The notes under the pieces: model-generated
The model's input: the letters and a program-made list of their open reading frames with translations, nothing else
Databases searched by the model: none
Told to the model about the DNA's origin: nothing
Position numbers and translations under genes: made by a program
NCBI RefSeq assembly: GCF_001675045.1
Contig: NZ_LYPA01000031.1
Location: forward strand, 1 to 64,000
DNA length: 64,000 bases
Source of the DNA: Paenibacillus oryzae
GTDB taxonomy: Bacteria > Bacillota > Bacilli > Paenibacillales > Paenibacillaceae
Direction: 5' to 3'
In this document: one piece after another, positions 55,867 to 63,705 of the stretch
Position numbering within the stretch: position 1 is the first letter of the stretch
Layout: every line of letters begins with the position of its first letter

Positions 55867-56163
55867 ATGGACACGGGAGCAATCACGGCGATTATTGGCG
55901 GAGTTGTTTCTGTTATCACGGGCGTAATTGGCTACGCAAGTGGTAAGAGCAACAACAAAATGACAGATAGAGAACTTCTGTCCAAGGACGAGCAGACATT
56001 CAGGGCCGGTTTGCTGGAACGGCTTGCCGCCTATGAAGATAAAATTGATAAGCTTAGCAATGAGATTGTCACTCTGCGTAACGAGAACCTGAAGCTGATT
56101 AACGAAAATCGATTATTGAATGATAAGGTAGAGCAGCTGGTATCTCAATTAACAACGGTTTAA
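55867..56163 (+). CDS. Holin-like protein: one TM segment plus coiled coil
   Basis: ATG 55867 behind AGGAAGTG gives 98 residues. Residues about 4-23 (AITAIIGGVVSVITGVIGYA) are a transmembrane segment. Residues about 38-98 are a heptad-rich helix (LLERLAAYEDKIDKLSNEIV). Small TM-plus-coil proteins at the end of tail modules often serve in lysis (holin or XhlA-like), and its own promoter fits a timed lysis gene. A minus-strand gene for a lytic transglycosylase is in the same locus. The direction and number of TM segments differ from XhlA, so the role is inferred. Confidence 0.5.
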   Translation: MDTGAITAIIGGVVSVITGVIGYASGKSNNKMTDRELLSKDEQTFRAGLLERLAAYEDKIDKLSNEIVTLRNENLKLINENRLLNDKVEQLVSQLTTV

Positions 56164-56209
56164 TAGGTAACGTACTGCTAAAAAGCTGGGCATTGCCAAG
56201 CCGGAATAA

Positions 56210-56246
56210 CAAAAAGGGGCGTCCGTAATTGGAGGCTCCTTTTTGC
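56210..56246. terminator. Bidirectional terminator between the two arms of the tail locus
   Basis: AAAAAGGGGC (56211-56220) pairs with GCTCCTTTTT (one G-U pair). T residues follow on both strands, ending both the rightward and leftward transcripts. Confidence 0.75.
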
Positions 56247-56261
56247 ATGTTGGGTATTCCC

Positions 56262-56546
56262 TTATGATTTTACCAAATAGTCGCTGATGTATTCATTTAT
56301 TTGGTGTAGCCAATTGTCAATGTCCTTCTTGGCCAAAGCGCTGCTGAAACGCCCCAGCTCCTTGTTGCCAAGGAACACGATCACAGTCGGGATAAACTTG
56401 ATATCGGGATGCTGGGATGGATTGTAGGCGATCTTGGACACACTGATGTTGGCTCTTTCTTGTTCGATCTTTTCAAGGGTTTTCGCGAACCGCCGGCAAT
56501 GTCCGCAAGAGTCGCCGAAGTAGAATTTAAGAGATAAGGGATGCAT
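56262..56546 (-). CDS. Thioredoxin-like protein (CGHC)
   Basis: 94 residues starting at ATG 56546, five bases after the sigma-factor stop, behind AGGGGC. The active-site motif FGDSCGHCRRFAKTLEKI and the cis-proline strand FIPTVIVFLGNKELGRF fit a minimal thioredoxin fold. It is the last gene of the minus-strand unit with the sigma factor. It could be a redox partner of the Cys-rich proteins in this locus, or of the sigma factor; no evidence decides. Confidence 0.75.
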   Translation of the reverse strand: MHPLSLKFYFGDSCGHCRRFAKTLEKIEQERANISVSKIAYNPSQHPDIKFIPTVIVFLGNKELGRFSSALAKKDIDNWLHQINEYISDYLVKS

Positions 56547-56550
56547 AGAT

Positions 56551-57510
56551 TTATGCCCCTTTTTGATTCGCTTTTTGGCGAATGTAGTACAAAATCCTGG
56601 TTGTATACTTCTTAGGATCATAACCGCATATTTCAAGAAGCTCTGTAATATCGTCGATACAAAGTAGCTTGTTCCGCTCTTTGGTTTCCTGGGCGATAAT
56701 AGATATTTCCTGTTCGTATTTGGAAGTTGTCGCGTCTCTCTCGCCGCGCAAGCTGGCTTGCTGATTTTCGATTTTTGCCCGAATTTTATGGAATGTCCTG
56801 TTTATTGTCATTGGGTAAACATGAAGGCGTTCAGCAATTTGTGAGTTAGTGTATTTGTCATCTTCCAGGACTAGGCGCATGACCCTTTTTTCAAAGTCAG
56901 TAAAAATCGGGTCGTTAAGCAATTGCTGGACGTAAATGCGATTGGTGACCTCCTCCTCAATATTGCGCCGTTCCTTATCTGCTATCTCGAAGCTTTCCAG
57001 TGCATCGTAATGTTCAAGTTCGTCGCTGAACATAGCGATCTCCCGATAACGTTCAACGGAAACGTTGAGCAGCCCAGCCATCTCCCGCTCCGCAGGCCGA
57101 TAACCCAGTGTATCTTCAATTTCGGCCATTCTCTTGATCAATTCGACGGCGCCGCGGCTAAGACGCACGGACTGGGAGTCGCTATAGAGCAAATGGTTGA
57201 TCTCCCATAGAATGGGGCGAACGACATACGTAGTGAATTTTATGCCTCTATCAAAATTGAAGTCTTTGATTGCGGTCAAAATACCGATGCATGCATGTTG
57301 ATAGAGCTCTTCCTCGGAGACGCGAAACTTTGCGATAAGCTCCTCTATGCCCCCTTTAAAGTGCATAATAATGGAGAAAATAAAGTCTCGGTTTGCTTTT
57401 AGGAAGTCACCCATAAGCTGATTATCCATCTTGCAGGCTTTTAGGAGTTCAATGTTGTGCATGTCCCTGGTTTCGCTTTGTCTTAGCTTTAAATAATTTG
57501 CACTTAACAT
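56551..57510 (-). CDS. Sigma-70-family RNA polymerase sigma factor, phage-type
   Basis: 319 residues with recognisable sigma regions. Region 2 is at about 30-110 (EELYQHACIGILTAIKDFNF, IKFTTYVVRPILWEINHLL). Region 3 is at about 120-165 (RMAEIEDTLGYRPAEREMAGLL). Region 4 is at about 195-245 (FEKRVMRLVLEDDKYTNSQI, then the HTH AERLHVYPMTINRTFHKI). An unusual C-terminal extension of about 70 residues (DDITELLEICGYDPKKY) follows. It is the best candidate to read the GTTA-N17-CTTATAATG promoters. RBS GGTGGAG. Encoded between a coiled-coil protein and a thioredoxin. Confidence 0.85.
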   Translation of the reverse strand: MLSANYLKLRQSETRDMHNIELLKACKMDNQLMGDFLKANRDFIFSIIMHFKGGIEELIAKFRVSEEELYQHACIGILTAIKDFNFDRGIKFTTYVVRPILWEINHLLYSDSQSVRLSRGAVELIKRMAEIEDTLGYRPAEREMAGLLNVSVERYREIAMFSDELEHYDALESFEIADKERRNIEEEVTNRIYVQQLLNDPIFTDFEKRVMRLVLEDDKYTNSQIAERLHVYPMTINRTFHKIRAKIENQQASLRGERDATTSKYEQEISIIAQETKERNKLLCIDDITELLEICGYDPKKYTTRILYYIRQKANQKGA

Positions 57511-57513
57511 GGC

Positions 57514-57876
57514 TTACTCCACCTCAAACTTTCCGCGATTCCGGATAAAATTCAGAAAGTCCACCGTTTCATCCGCAGAGTTAGCAAAATGTAATTCTTC
57601 GGTGCCTTTCTCGCTTGAATTTTTGAGGCCTTCAGCAGTAAGTATCAGCAACAGCTTTTCGCAAAGAGCAATCTTGCTCTGAAGCGGTTCGACAGTAGAA
57701 TCGCGCCATGCGTTAACCGCATCAATCCGGGCTTGCAATCGGCTAACCTCTGCATCCGCGGCATGGTGAATTTCTGAAATGTTCTTTCGAGTTTCGATCA
57801 AATCGTAAATATAGCGGGCGGTATTATCCTTGTTTGACATCATGCCAGCCCATTCCGTTGTATTAAAAATATTCAT
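57514..57876 (-). CDS. Small coiled-coil protein upstream of the sigma gene
   Basis: ATG 57876 behind AGAGGAGTTGGG gives 120 residues. Residues about 25-95 are helical with heptads (EVSRLQARIDAVNAWRDSTV, EPLQSKIALCEKLLLIL), faintly like phage Gam-type proteins (WR...PLQ block). It ends directly before the sigma gene, with the sigma ribosome site in its last codons. As the partner gene it could be an anti-sigma or co-factor; that is a guess from position. Confidence 0.5.
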   Translation of the reverse strand: MNIFNTTEWAGMMSNKDNTARYIYDLIETRKNISEIHHAADAEVSRLQARIDAVNAWRDSTVEPLQSKIALCEKLLLILTAEGLKNSSEKGTEELHFANSADETVDFLNFIRNRGKFEVE

Positions 57877-57919
57877 ATAACCCAACTCCTCTTGGTTCTT
57901 GCTGAAATTTGGTTGCCCA

Positions 57920-57949
57920 TACTCTAGTGGTCGCTCCATCCCCGTTAAC
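57920..57949 (-). promoter_or_regulatory. Candidate promoter P8 of the locus type (minus strand)
   Basis: GTTA (57946-57949, minus strand) and ACTAGAGTA (57920-57928) with a 17-bp gap, 44 bp before the start at 57876 and after a terminator. The -10 match is weak. If real, the sigma gene would be under its own control. Confidence 0.3.
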
Positions 57950-57957
57950 AGGTGCAA

Positions 57958-57984
57958 ACAAAAAAAGGCCTTGTTTCCAAGGCC
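57958..57984 (-). terminator. Terminator after the lytic transglycosylase gene
   Basis: GGCCTTG and CAAGGCC form a perfect 7-bp stem with a 4-base loop; the minus strand continues with TTTTTTTT. Confidence 0.88.
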
Positions 57985-58001
57985 ACAGCTTTTGTATGGA
58001 G

Positions 58002-58709
58002 TCAGGCATTCTTTTTGATGGTTTTAAGAACAGTGCTGACTTTTTGAAAATAGGTAGAACGATACGTACCTCTTGAAACGTTTCCTTCACCCTGATTGTA
58101 AGCAATGATTCCCAGTTCCTCCCCAAAGCGATCTTGATTGTAGGCCAAATAGCTGACGCCTATTTCGATATTGACTGACGGCTCCGTTCGATCGCCTTTA
58201 ATGCCTGTGGCTTTCTGTGCGGAAGGGCGAATCTGCATAAGCCCAACATCATTGTATTTGCCGACGGAATCAGGGGAGAAGTAACTCTCAACCTGAATCA
58301 TTGCGAGGACTGTATAAGGGTCGACGTCATAAGTCTCACAATGCTTGACGATAAGAGAGGCGTACAGGCTGGCGTTTTTTTCGGCAACTCCCTTGCTCAG
58401 CATGTGGTCAATGAGGTCCTGCTCGACCTTGGCAATCTTGTCTTGGTCCGATTGGTTATTGTCAGCAGGTACAGAGCTTTTTATAGGAGCTGGCGTTTCG
58501 GCAACGAATGCCGCCTTAGGGGAGGACAAGGTGAATTCTATTGACTTGAGATTTGTGCTCTCGATAACCGTAAGCGGCTTTTGTTTTTGGATCATGTCCT
58601 GAAACACGTCGGGTTGAACATAAACAAAACCCGTTTTAAGGAAACTTACAGCAAGAGATAGGGCTGCTGCGGCCGCTATCATTATTAATTTCTTCATGCA
58701 AGCACGCAT
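58002..58709 (-). CDS. Membrane-anchored lytic transglycosylase (SLT family)
   Basis: 235 residues. A membrane anchor or signal lies at about 5-27 (KLIMIAAAAALSLAVSFL). A linker region follows. The SLT domain is at about 115-230: catalytic Glu in AMIQVESYFSPDS, GLMQI motif in YNDVGLMQIRPSAQ, and AYNQG near the end. It cleaves the glycan strands of peptidoglycan. With the M23 and 3D activities of the hub it gives the locus three different wall-cutting activities. It could act in release from the producer cell. Its ATG overlaps the upstream stop (TGATG). Confidence 0.85.
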   Translation of the reverse strand: MRACMKKLIMIAAAAALSLAVSFLKTGFVYVQPDVFQDMIQKQKPLTVIESTNLKSIEFTLSSPKAAFVAETPAPIKSSVPADNNQSDQDKIAKVEQDLIDHMLSKGVAEKNASLYASLIVKHCETYDVDPYTVLAMIQVESYFSPDSVGKYNDVGLMQIRPSAQKATGIKGDRTEPSVNIEIGVSYLAYNQDRFGEELGIIAYNQGEGNVSRGTYRSTYFQKVSTVLKTIKKNA

Positions 58710-58963
58710 CAGAGTTCATTCCCTTCACAGTCGAGAAGCTCAATCAGCTTTTCGTAGGCCGGGAGATTAATAATAGATATCTCAAGCCAGTGCTGGAGAT
58801 TGTCAAATTGTTTGTCAGCTAGCTGTTTTTTGCTTATAGAGCTTAGGAAAAGGGATTTGTTGGAGGAAATAAATCGCAATTCCTTGGTGTTTAGCCGGGG
58901 ATTGTCCACGAGGGTCAGGGCCGAGGCGGTACGGGGGTCTACATGAATATTTTCAGCAAGCAT
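58709..58963 (-). CDS. Small protein coupled to the lytic transglycosylase
   Basis: 84 residues from ATG 58963 (AAGGAGAG upstream). Mostly helical, with ASALTLVDNPRLNTKELRFI and a Leu/Ile-rich second half. No family recognised. The TGATG overlap with the SLT gene suggests coupled function, for example control of the muralytic enzyme. Confidence 0.5.
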   Translation of the reverse strand: MLAENIHVDPRTASALTLVDNPRLNTKELRFISSNKSLFLSSISKKQLADKQFDNLQHWLEISIINLPAYEKLIELLDCEGNEL

Positions 58964-59015
58964 CTCTATCACTCTCCTTCGTTATCAATAGTGGGAGTGA
59001 CCACGAAAAAAGTTG

Positions 59016-59040
59016 CAAAAAAAGAGGCCAGAAGGCCTCC
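59016..59040 (-). terminator. Terminator after the frameshifted DNRLRE gene
   Basis: GAGGCC and GGCCTC pair around AGAA (59024-59039); the minus strand continues with TTTTTTT. Confidence 0.85.
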
Positions 59041-59083
59041 TGTGAGAAGTGGAATATTTTCAAATGACATGGTCAGAGTTTTT

Positions 59084-60699
59084 TTACTCACTGACAGGAT
59101 CGGCTTTTGCGCAAATATTAAAATCGCCGCCTGCCATAGTATCTTCCTGGGTTACAATTCTGACATAAAATAATGCCGATTCTCCATCTGAAAATGTGCC
59201 ATTAAAGGTGAGAACAGTTTCGGGAATAAATGGGCTGTTGAAATGGCTGAGTTCGATAGATATTTTGTTGGGATATTGTGCAGGATCGACGTACACTCTA
59301 AGGTTGTTGACCTCATAACCCGCCAAGTTTTGGACGTATACTTGCCGGGGGGACGAAAGTTGACCAGCAGTCAGAGTTCCGAAGTCGAGCAGCTTAAATA
59401 CATCGTTGTATCCATCAGAGTAATAAGTACCGCCTTGCCCGGTTCCGTTATGGAATCCTATAACTGGTTTTTTGAGGTATTTGAGCGTTAATTTTGGTCT
59501 AATGCTAGTATTGGTATGCCTTGTGCTTGCAAATGTGGCGAGAGCTTTCCAGCCGTAACTCGCACCTGCGAACGAAAGGGCCAATCCATTATTTTTAGTT
59601 TAACATCTGCATGAAAGAAGTAATTAGTAATGTCGTACTTCCACCAGCTATTGACTGCTACGCCCGAAGGATTGCCCCTTAACAGGTTAACCCCGAAATT
59701 AGGTGCATTTGAAGTTTTTACTGTAGATTTATTCCAGGGTGAAAGGATATGATATGCTCTGTGGGAATCAGTAAGAATTGAAGTATTGATGAGGGACATT
59801 CCCGTGCAATAAAGCTCCAGGGCTGCTTCATTTACCACAGTATGCCCAAAGTTTGTTTTGAACTGGATTAGGGTCTTGTCCAGGATGTCTCTGCCTGTCC
59901 CTCCGGTGACCAGATTGGGAGAGTTCCCGTAGTTGGTGTTGATGCTTTCACCCGATCCAGATGTGATGTAGGAGTCCTGTATAATCGCAGAGTCACCTTG
60001 TAGTTCCACTGTAGGATCAATCGTTACGGGATATGCGGCTTTCCGCAGAAAATCCTCGTCGGTCACAATCAATGTCAGCTCATCAAACGGCGCCCCGTAA
60101 ACCAAATCATAATGGACACCGTAGCTGACCGCTCCTTCTGAATCGATTAGGTACGGCTTCCCCATGTCCCAAATCACATGACCGTCCAGATCGTAAATTA
60201 CAATAGAGTCGCCTTCTTTTTGTAATGAAACATTTCCGGTTTTTACGGTAAAACAGTACCTTCTTTTATCATTTTTTTGGTGGAGGATTATGTTCTCCTT
60301 CAGCATTCCTTCCAAAACAATATATTCAACGTCCACATCCGTGTAACAATTCTTGAACGTACATGAGGAGCCTTCACATTTCATATCGGAGGGAGTGGCG
60401 TCTTTCAGTTTAAAGGTGATCCACTGCTCCTTCTCTCCATCTGTTCTTTCTATGCCTACCAGGTGATTGTTATCTGAAGTACTATCGCCAAAGTAAGCCT
60501 TGAATGTATTCGATTGCACCCCTTTGGAAAATTCCCACCGGTTAAAGTCTTCAACATCAGTTTTTATTTCTTCCCATCTTCCTGGCTTTGCAAGGTAATG
60601 CAAAGGATAGGAGGATATTTCGGCGAAAAAGGTTCCTTGTCCGGTATAATAATGCTTTTCGTACATTTTCCTCAGATTTTTAGCCTCTTTCAAGCTCAT
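59084..60699 (-). pseudogene. DNRLRE adhesin, minus-strand copy with a frameshift
   Basis: The first frame (60699 to 59488) gives 403 residues matching the plus-strand adhesin at 46853: YPLHYLAKPGRWEEIKTDVE, AAYPVTIDPTVEL. The match then breaks inside a run of five A (minus strand; plus 59592-59596). From there a second frame continues to 59084 with the rest of the match (SIRPKLTLKYLKKPVIGFHN, YYSDGYNDVFKLLDFGTLTA). One extra A would restore a single protein of about 535 residues. So either a one-base deletion, a sequence error, or slippage on AAAAA. ATG 60699 follows TCAGGAGGGGA. Confidence 0.75.
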
Positions 60700-61063
60700 T
60701 CCCCTCCTGATGAATGAGATCGGTTGTTTCATTGGTCCCCATCTCGGAGTAAGCATAGTCGCCAAAATCCTTAATATGAATTTCTATTTTGGGAAAGGAG
60801 CTGTTGGCCTGTTCTTTGTTAAGGAGCTCTTCAATGGTTTCCAACTGGAAACACTGATTTTTGCTAATTGGCGGCTTAATGCTCTCATTTCCCTCGTCTA
60901 TTCTTAGCCACCAGCGGCGGATTGTTTCGATTGTAAGGGTTTGGTTGATAAAGTTCCCGCAGTGGTTGCACCAAAGAACCAAAGCTTTATCGCATTCCAT
61001 TTCTTCAGGCACGAATGATGACTGTTGCCCGCAATGCGGACACTTATTCATAAATCCAATCAT
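60680..61063 (-). CDS. Zinc-ribbon protein
   Basis: 127 residues. CPHC (about 8-11) and CNHC (about 32-35) form a zinc ribbon; the remainder is charged and helical (INQTLTIETIRRWWLRIDEG) with an acidic end. RBS AAAGGAG; start directly after the upstream stop (TGAATG). Its end overlaps the adhesin start. Function unknown, perhaps an assembly or regulatory factor of the minus-strand adhesins. Confidence 0.6.
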   Translation of the reverse strand: MIGFMNKCPHCGQQSSFVPEEMECDKALVLWCNHCGNFINQTLTIETIRRWWLRIDEGNESIKPPISKNQCFQLETIEELLNKEQANSSFPKIEIHIKDFGDYAYSEMGTNETTDLIHQEGNELERG

Positions 61064-61282
61064 TCATTTTCTCCTTTCTCCTTCAAAATAGTTGAAGTAA
61101 TCTTGCTTCTCGCTTAAGGGCTCGTATTGAATGCCATTGTCGGCAGGGTAAGGCTCGGTATGAATCACGTTTAGCTCTTGAATTTCCTTAGGTATACCTC
61201 CGGGAAATGCCATACAGGTCATTCTTTCGCGTTCGTTTCGATTGAAATATTTACAAAAAACGCATGGTACTGTAATGTCCAT
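61064..61282 (-). CDS. Small Cys-rich protein of a widespread unknown family
   Basis: 72 residues from ATG 61282 behind GGGGTGG. The pattern CVFCKYF...MTCMAFPGGIPKEI...HTEPYPADNGIQYEP is one I know from small bacterial proteins of unknown function (three Cys, FPGGIP and PYP-x-DNGI blocks). Metal binding is likely. It overlaps the end of the metalloprotease gene region by only a few bases, so it is in the same unit. Confidence 0.6.
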   Translation of the reverse strand: MDITVPCVFCKYFNRNERERMTCMAFPGGIPKEIQELNVIHTEPYPADNGIQYEPLSEKQDYFNYFEGERRK

Positions 61283-61284
61283 CT

Positions 61285-62406
61285 TTACCACCCCTCACAT
61301 TCGAAACCTCCGTATTGCTGATACCATTCCCATATCTTGGCGTCGATAGGAATACCCGTGATTTTTGCCGTAAAGGCTTCTGGCATCAACTCGATGGGAA
61401 ACCACTTTGTTGCATAGTTGCTCAGATTATTGGCGATATATGATGCTTCGGCATTTGATAGAATCGTTTTTGCTCCATAGTTGTCGGGGTCGAGGCTTGA
61501 ATATTGATAAAATGTCTTTGCCCCTACATTATGGTAGTGCAGCCAGTGACCCAGTTCATGGATGATGGTCCTCAGCTTATGCGGAGAGGATTTCTGGCCT
61601 GCATCATATTCGGCTTGCGTGATCACCTCAGCGTTACTAAAATCGTATCGATTGCTAATCACGACCTCGCCTGTACCTGGGTTAAAGTACCCGTTAGCTC
61701 CTTTGGCGTTCTGGATAGAGATAGTTAGCTTATGTTTCTGGATCATCTCTGCGAACCCTCCGCATGTGTTCAGGAGCAAGGCCAAAGCCTCCGTAACATA
61801 ATTGGCCGCAGAAATCTTTCCGGCAAAGTTTGCACGAATGCCCAACGCTGAAGTCCAAATAACGGCTTCGGCAACAGAAGAGAACGGTTCCCATGCAACA
61901 GGCAGCTGTAATGCTCCGCCTGGGGGCAAGCCCGGCGGCTGCTCGGTTTCGGGGAGTTCAGGCGGCGGATCCGGGTAGACTCCCAGGTTAGTCTCTCCCG
62001 TCAGAATCAAGTCGAGGCCGGGGTCAGTCAGGAAGTGAAACAACAACTCAACCGTTTTTCCAGTACCATTAGATGTGTGATATTCAAACAGGATTTCATG
62101 ATCTGGCTTTACGGGGTGAGCAACTTGGAAGTAGAGGCCTTCCTCGTAACTTTTGCAGAAAATCGTTTTGGCAATTGTTCTCCCGCCAACAGACAGATTC
62201 CAATAATCTGTGGCATCTTGACTGCAGCTCCGAATGGAGATTGCATAAAATTCCAATTCGCCGGACATTGTAAAGGCGTCTGTAATGACGCGATTTCCAT
62301 TAGCTTTGGCAGGAATTTCGATTGCCCTGCCGACGAAGTGAGGTTCCGTCTTTGTCGGAAAGTAAGGAGGGTCAATCCGCCCGCCTACTGCGTGCCTTCC
62401 TATCAT
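61285..62406 (-). CDS. Virion-type protein: adhesin N-domain, proline linker, HELGH metalloprotease
   Basis: 373 residues. Residues 1-130 repeat the small protein at 33301-33690 (GGRIDPPYFPTKTEP, ATDYWNLSVGG). Residues about 140-170 are a Pro-rich linker (PDPPPELPETEQPPGLPPGG). Residues about 175-373 contain the zincin motif IIHELGHWLHYH (about 300), with a downstream NAEASYIANNLSNYATKWFP block that may give the third ligand. This is a tail-attached protease by layout. Its start directly follows the stop of a 21-residue ORF (TAAATG). Confidence 0.75.
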   Translation of the reverse strand: MIGRHAVGGRIDPPYFPTKTEPHFVGRAIEIPAKANGNRVITDAFTMSGELEFYAISIRSCSQDATDYWNLSVGGRTIAKTIFCKSYEEGLYFQVAHPVKPDHEILFEYHTSNGTGKTVELLFHFLTDPGLDLILTGETNLGVYPDPPPELPETEQPPGLPPGGALQLPVAWEPFSSVAEAVIWTSALGIRANFAGKISAANYVTEALALLLNTCGGFAEMIQKHKLTISIQNAKGANGYFNPGTGEVVISNRYDFSNAEVITQAEYDAGQKSSPHKLRTIIHELGHWLHYHNVGAKTFYQYSSLDPDNYGAKTILSNAEASYIANNLSNYATKWFPIELMPEAFTAKITGIPIDAKIWEWYQQYGGFECEGW

Positions 62407-62472
62407 TTAGACCACCGCCTGAAGCTGTATTTGAGCATGAAAAATCAGATACATTTTATGGGGATCAATCAT
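62407..62472 (-). CDS. 21-residue ORF coupled to the metalloprotease gene
   Basis: ATG 62472 has the very strong site TTAGGAGGGC at a proper distance; the frame runs MIDPHKMYLIFHAQIQLQAV to a TAA that abuts the next ATG. The downstream gene has no strong site of its own, so its translation probably depends on this short frame. Confidence 0.5.
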   Translation of the reverse strand: MIDPHKMYLIFHAQIQLQAVV

Positions 62473-62516
62473 AATGCCCTCCTAATACGAGATCATCTTG
62501 TTTGTGCTTTAGAGCT

Positions 62517-63050
62517 TTAACCTTGACAAATTTGTTTCAGCTTGCCCATGGCTCGAGATGCATGTGATTTATCCAATCCGAGATGATTTGAAATTTCGGT
62601 CGGCTTCATAGCGATTCCCTCTTCAGTAAAGAGCATAAAATTTAGAATTTTACGTTGCTGCGGAGTAAATATATCAATATGGTTGAGATAATCAATTCGC
62701 ACATCGGACAGGCCATAGCCTGGTTCCTCGGTGGCGTAAGAGAAGTAATCGATAGTTGAGCCCCGATCTTCATCAGCTCCATCGCAATAATTGACCAAAG
62801 TGCTTCGCTTTGTAATCATGCGATTGTTTTTGCGATAGTAGTCGTAGACGGTTCGCTGGACTACGGTATGAGAAAATGAAAATACATCTTTTTTGACCTT
62901 GTTTTGATCGATAGCCGTGAGGATTCGCAGAACGGCCTCGGATTTGACTTCTTCACGGTCTTCATAGCGAACGCCTCTTAGAACATAGTTGAAGATAGGC
63001 GCAAGAGTTTCGATAGAGAAGTTGGATACAGTTGCTACGTTATTATTCAT
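62517..63050 (-). CDS. ECF-like sigma factor
   Basis: 177 residues; GGAGGAAC before the ATG. Region 2 is at about 25-85 (YEDREEVKSEAVLRILTAID, FSFSHTVVQRTVYDYYRKNNR). Region 4 is at about 125-175 (FTPQQRKILNFMLFTEEG, then the HTH KPTEISNHLGLDKSHASRAM). Short phage-type sigma factors such as Xpf of PBSX control late genes. It is the first gene of the minus-strand arm, downstream of terminators and a LexA-controlled promoter, so it may start a two-step cascade with the second sigma factor. Confidence 0.75.
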   Translation of the reverse strand: MNNNVATVSNFSIETLAPIFNYVLRGVRYEDREEVKSEAVLRILTAIDQNKVKKDVFSFSHTVVQRTVYDYYRKNNRMITKRSTLVNYCDGADEDRGSTIDYFSYATEEPGYGLSDVRIDYLNHIDIFTPQQRKILNFMLFTEEGIAMKPTEISNHLGLDKSHASRAMGKLKQICQG

Positions 63051-63123
63051 TATCAGTTCCTCCAGTGGGAATATTTGTTAAATAAAAACAGGGATGGCTT
63101 GTGCTATCAGTGGTCGTTCCAGG

Positions 63124-63143
63124 GGTGTGAAAAGGTGTGAAAG
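63124..63143. repeat. Two tandem 10-bp direct repeats (GGTGTGAAAA/G)
   Basis: GGTGTGAAAA and GGTGTGAAAG lie head to tail about 75 bp upstream of the sigma gene start. They could be activator or repressor half-sites for its promoter, which I could not locate. Confidence 0.4.
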
Positions 63144-63198
63144 ACTTTCGCGAATCTCAAGAGGCGGTTCGCCACTTCTGGGTGAGGGGGCAGTGTGC

Positions 63199-63235
63199 AA
63201 AAAAAGAGACCTGCTAGGCTCGCCTAACGGTCTCT
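63199..63235 (-). terminator. Strong terminator upstream of the ECF-like sigma gene (T1)
   Basis: AGAGACC (63205-63211) and GGTCTCT (63229-63235) enclose an inner TAGGC/GCCTA stem; the minus strand then runs TTTTTTTG. It points towards the sigma gene. Confidence 0.85.
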
Positions 63236-63340
63236 TGGGTTCTGATAGACCCCGCTTTTTCAGGGTGCTATCGCTGATTTTTTGGAGGCTGTTACTTATA
63301 ACGGTTAAATAATCTGAAAATTCTGATAATAAAAATACGG

Positions 63341-63390
63341 ATAAAAAAACCCTGCCAGATTACACATGAAACATGTAATCTGGCAGGGTT
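63341..63390 (-). terminator. Terminator T2 with a perfect 17-bp stem
   Basis: Arms 63348-63364 and 63374-63390 are exact reverse complements with a 9-base loop, and the minus strand continues with TTTTTTT. It ends the short transcript that starts at the LexA-box promoter. Confidence 0.9.
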
Positions 63391-63410
63391 CTCAAGAAAA
63401 ATATATATAA

Positions 63411-63569
63411 CTAAATGGAATTCAAGTGAATTATGTTCAGTAAACGTAAATGGGCCTGGATGTGGCGTCCGATCCAGTCAACCGTGATGCCAGTTGGTGG
63501 AGAAACATGCATAATGCATGCCGCAGCAATAAGCGTTACAAAAAATAGCCATTCTAACGTTCGTTCCTT
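63411..63569 (-). CDS. Possible small hydrophobic peptide gene under LexA control
   Basis: The frame is open for 52 codons up to TAG 63411, only 21 bases before terminator T2. Its N-terminal part is hydrophobic (WLFFVTLIAAACIMHV) and its C-terminal part is basic-amphipathic (WIGRHIQAHLRLLNIIHL). No ATG opens this frame upstream of the hydrophobic part. An ATG at 63552 behind AAGGAACG lies in the adjacent frame and would join it if the run of six T were five. The first in-frame ATG (63512) gives 33 residues. Gene structure (promoter, ORF, terminator) supports it; start or sequence is unclear. Confidence 0.4.
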   Translation of the reverse strand, partial: KERTLEWLFFVTLIAAACIMHVSPPTGITVDWIGRHIQAHLRLLNIIHLNSI

Positions 63570-63705
63570 CTATGGATTGAACAGAGAGTTGATAAATAGC
63601 TAAAACAAACGCTTAATCGTGAATATTAAGACATGTACCTCACCCCTTCTCCCCAATTCGTAAGCCAAGCCAGGTTTAATCGGTGTTCATAATAAACCAA
63701 AAAGA

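Noticed and set aside
63094..63312. Rightward 72-codon frame near the right end
   Set aside because: It runs through terminator T1 and the repeats before the sigma gene and has no ribosome site or family resemblance.
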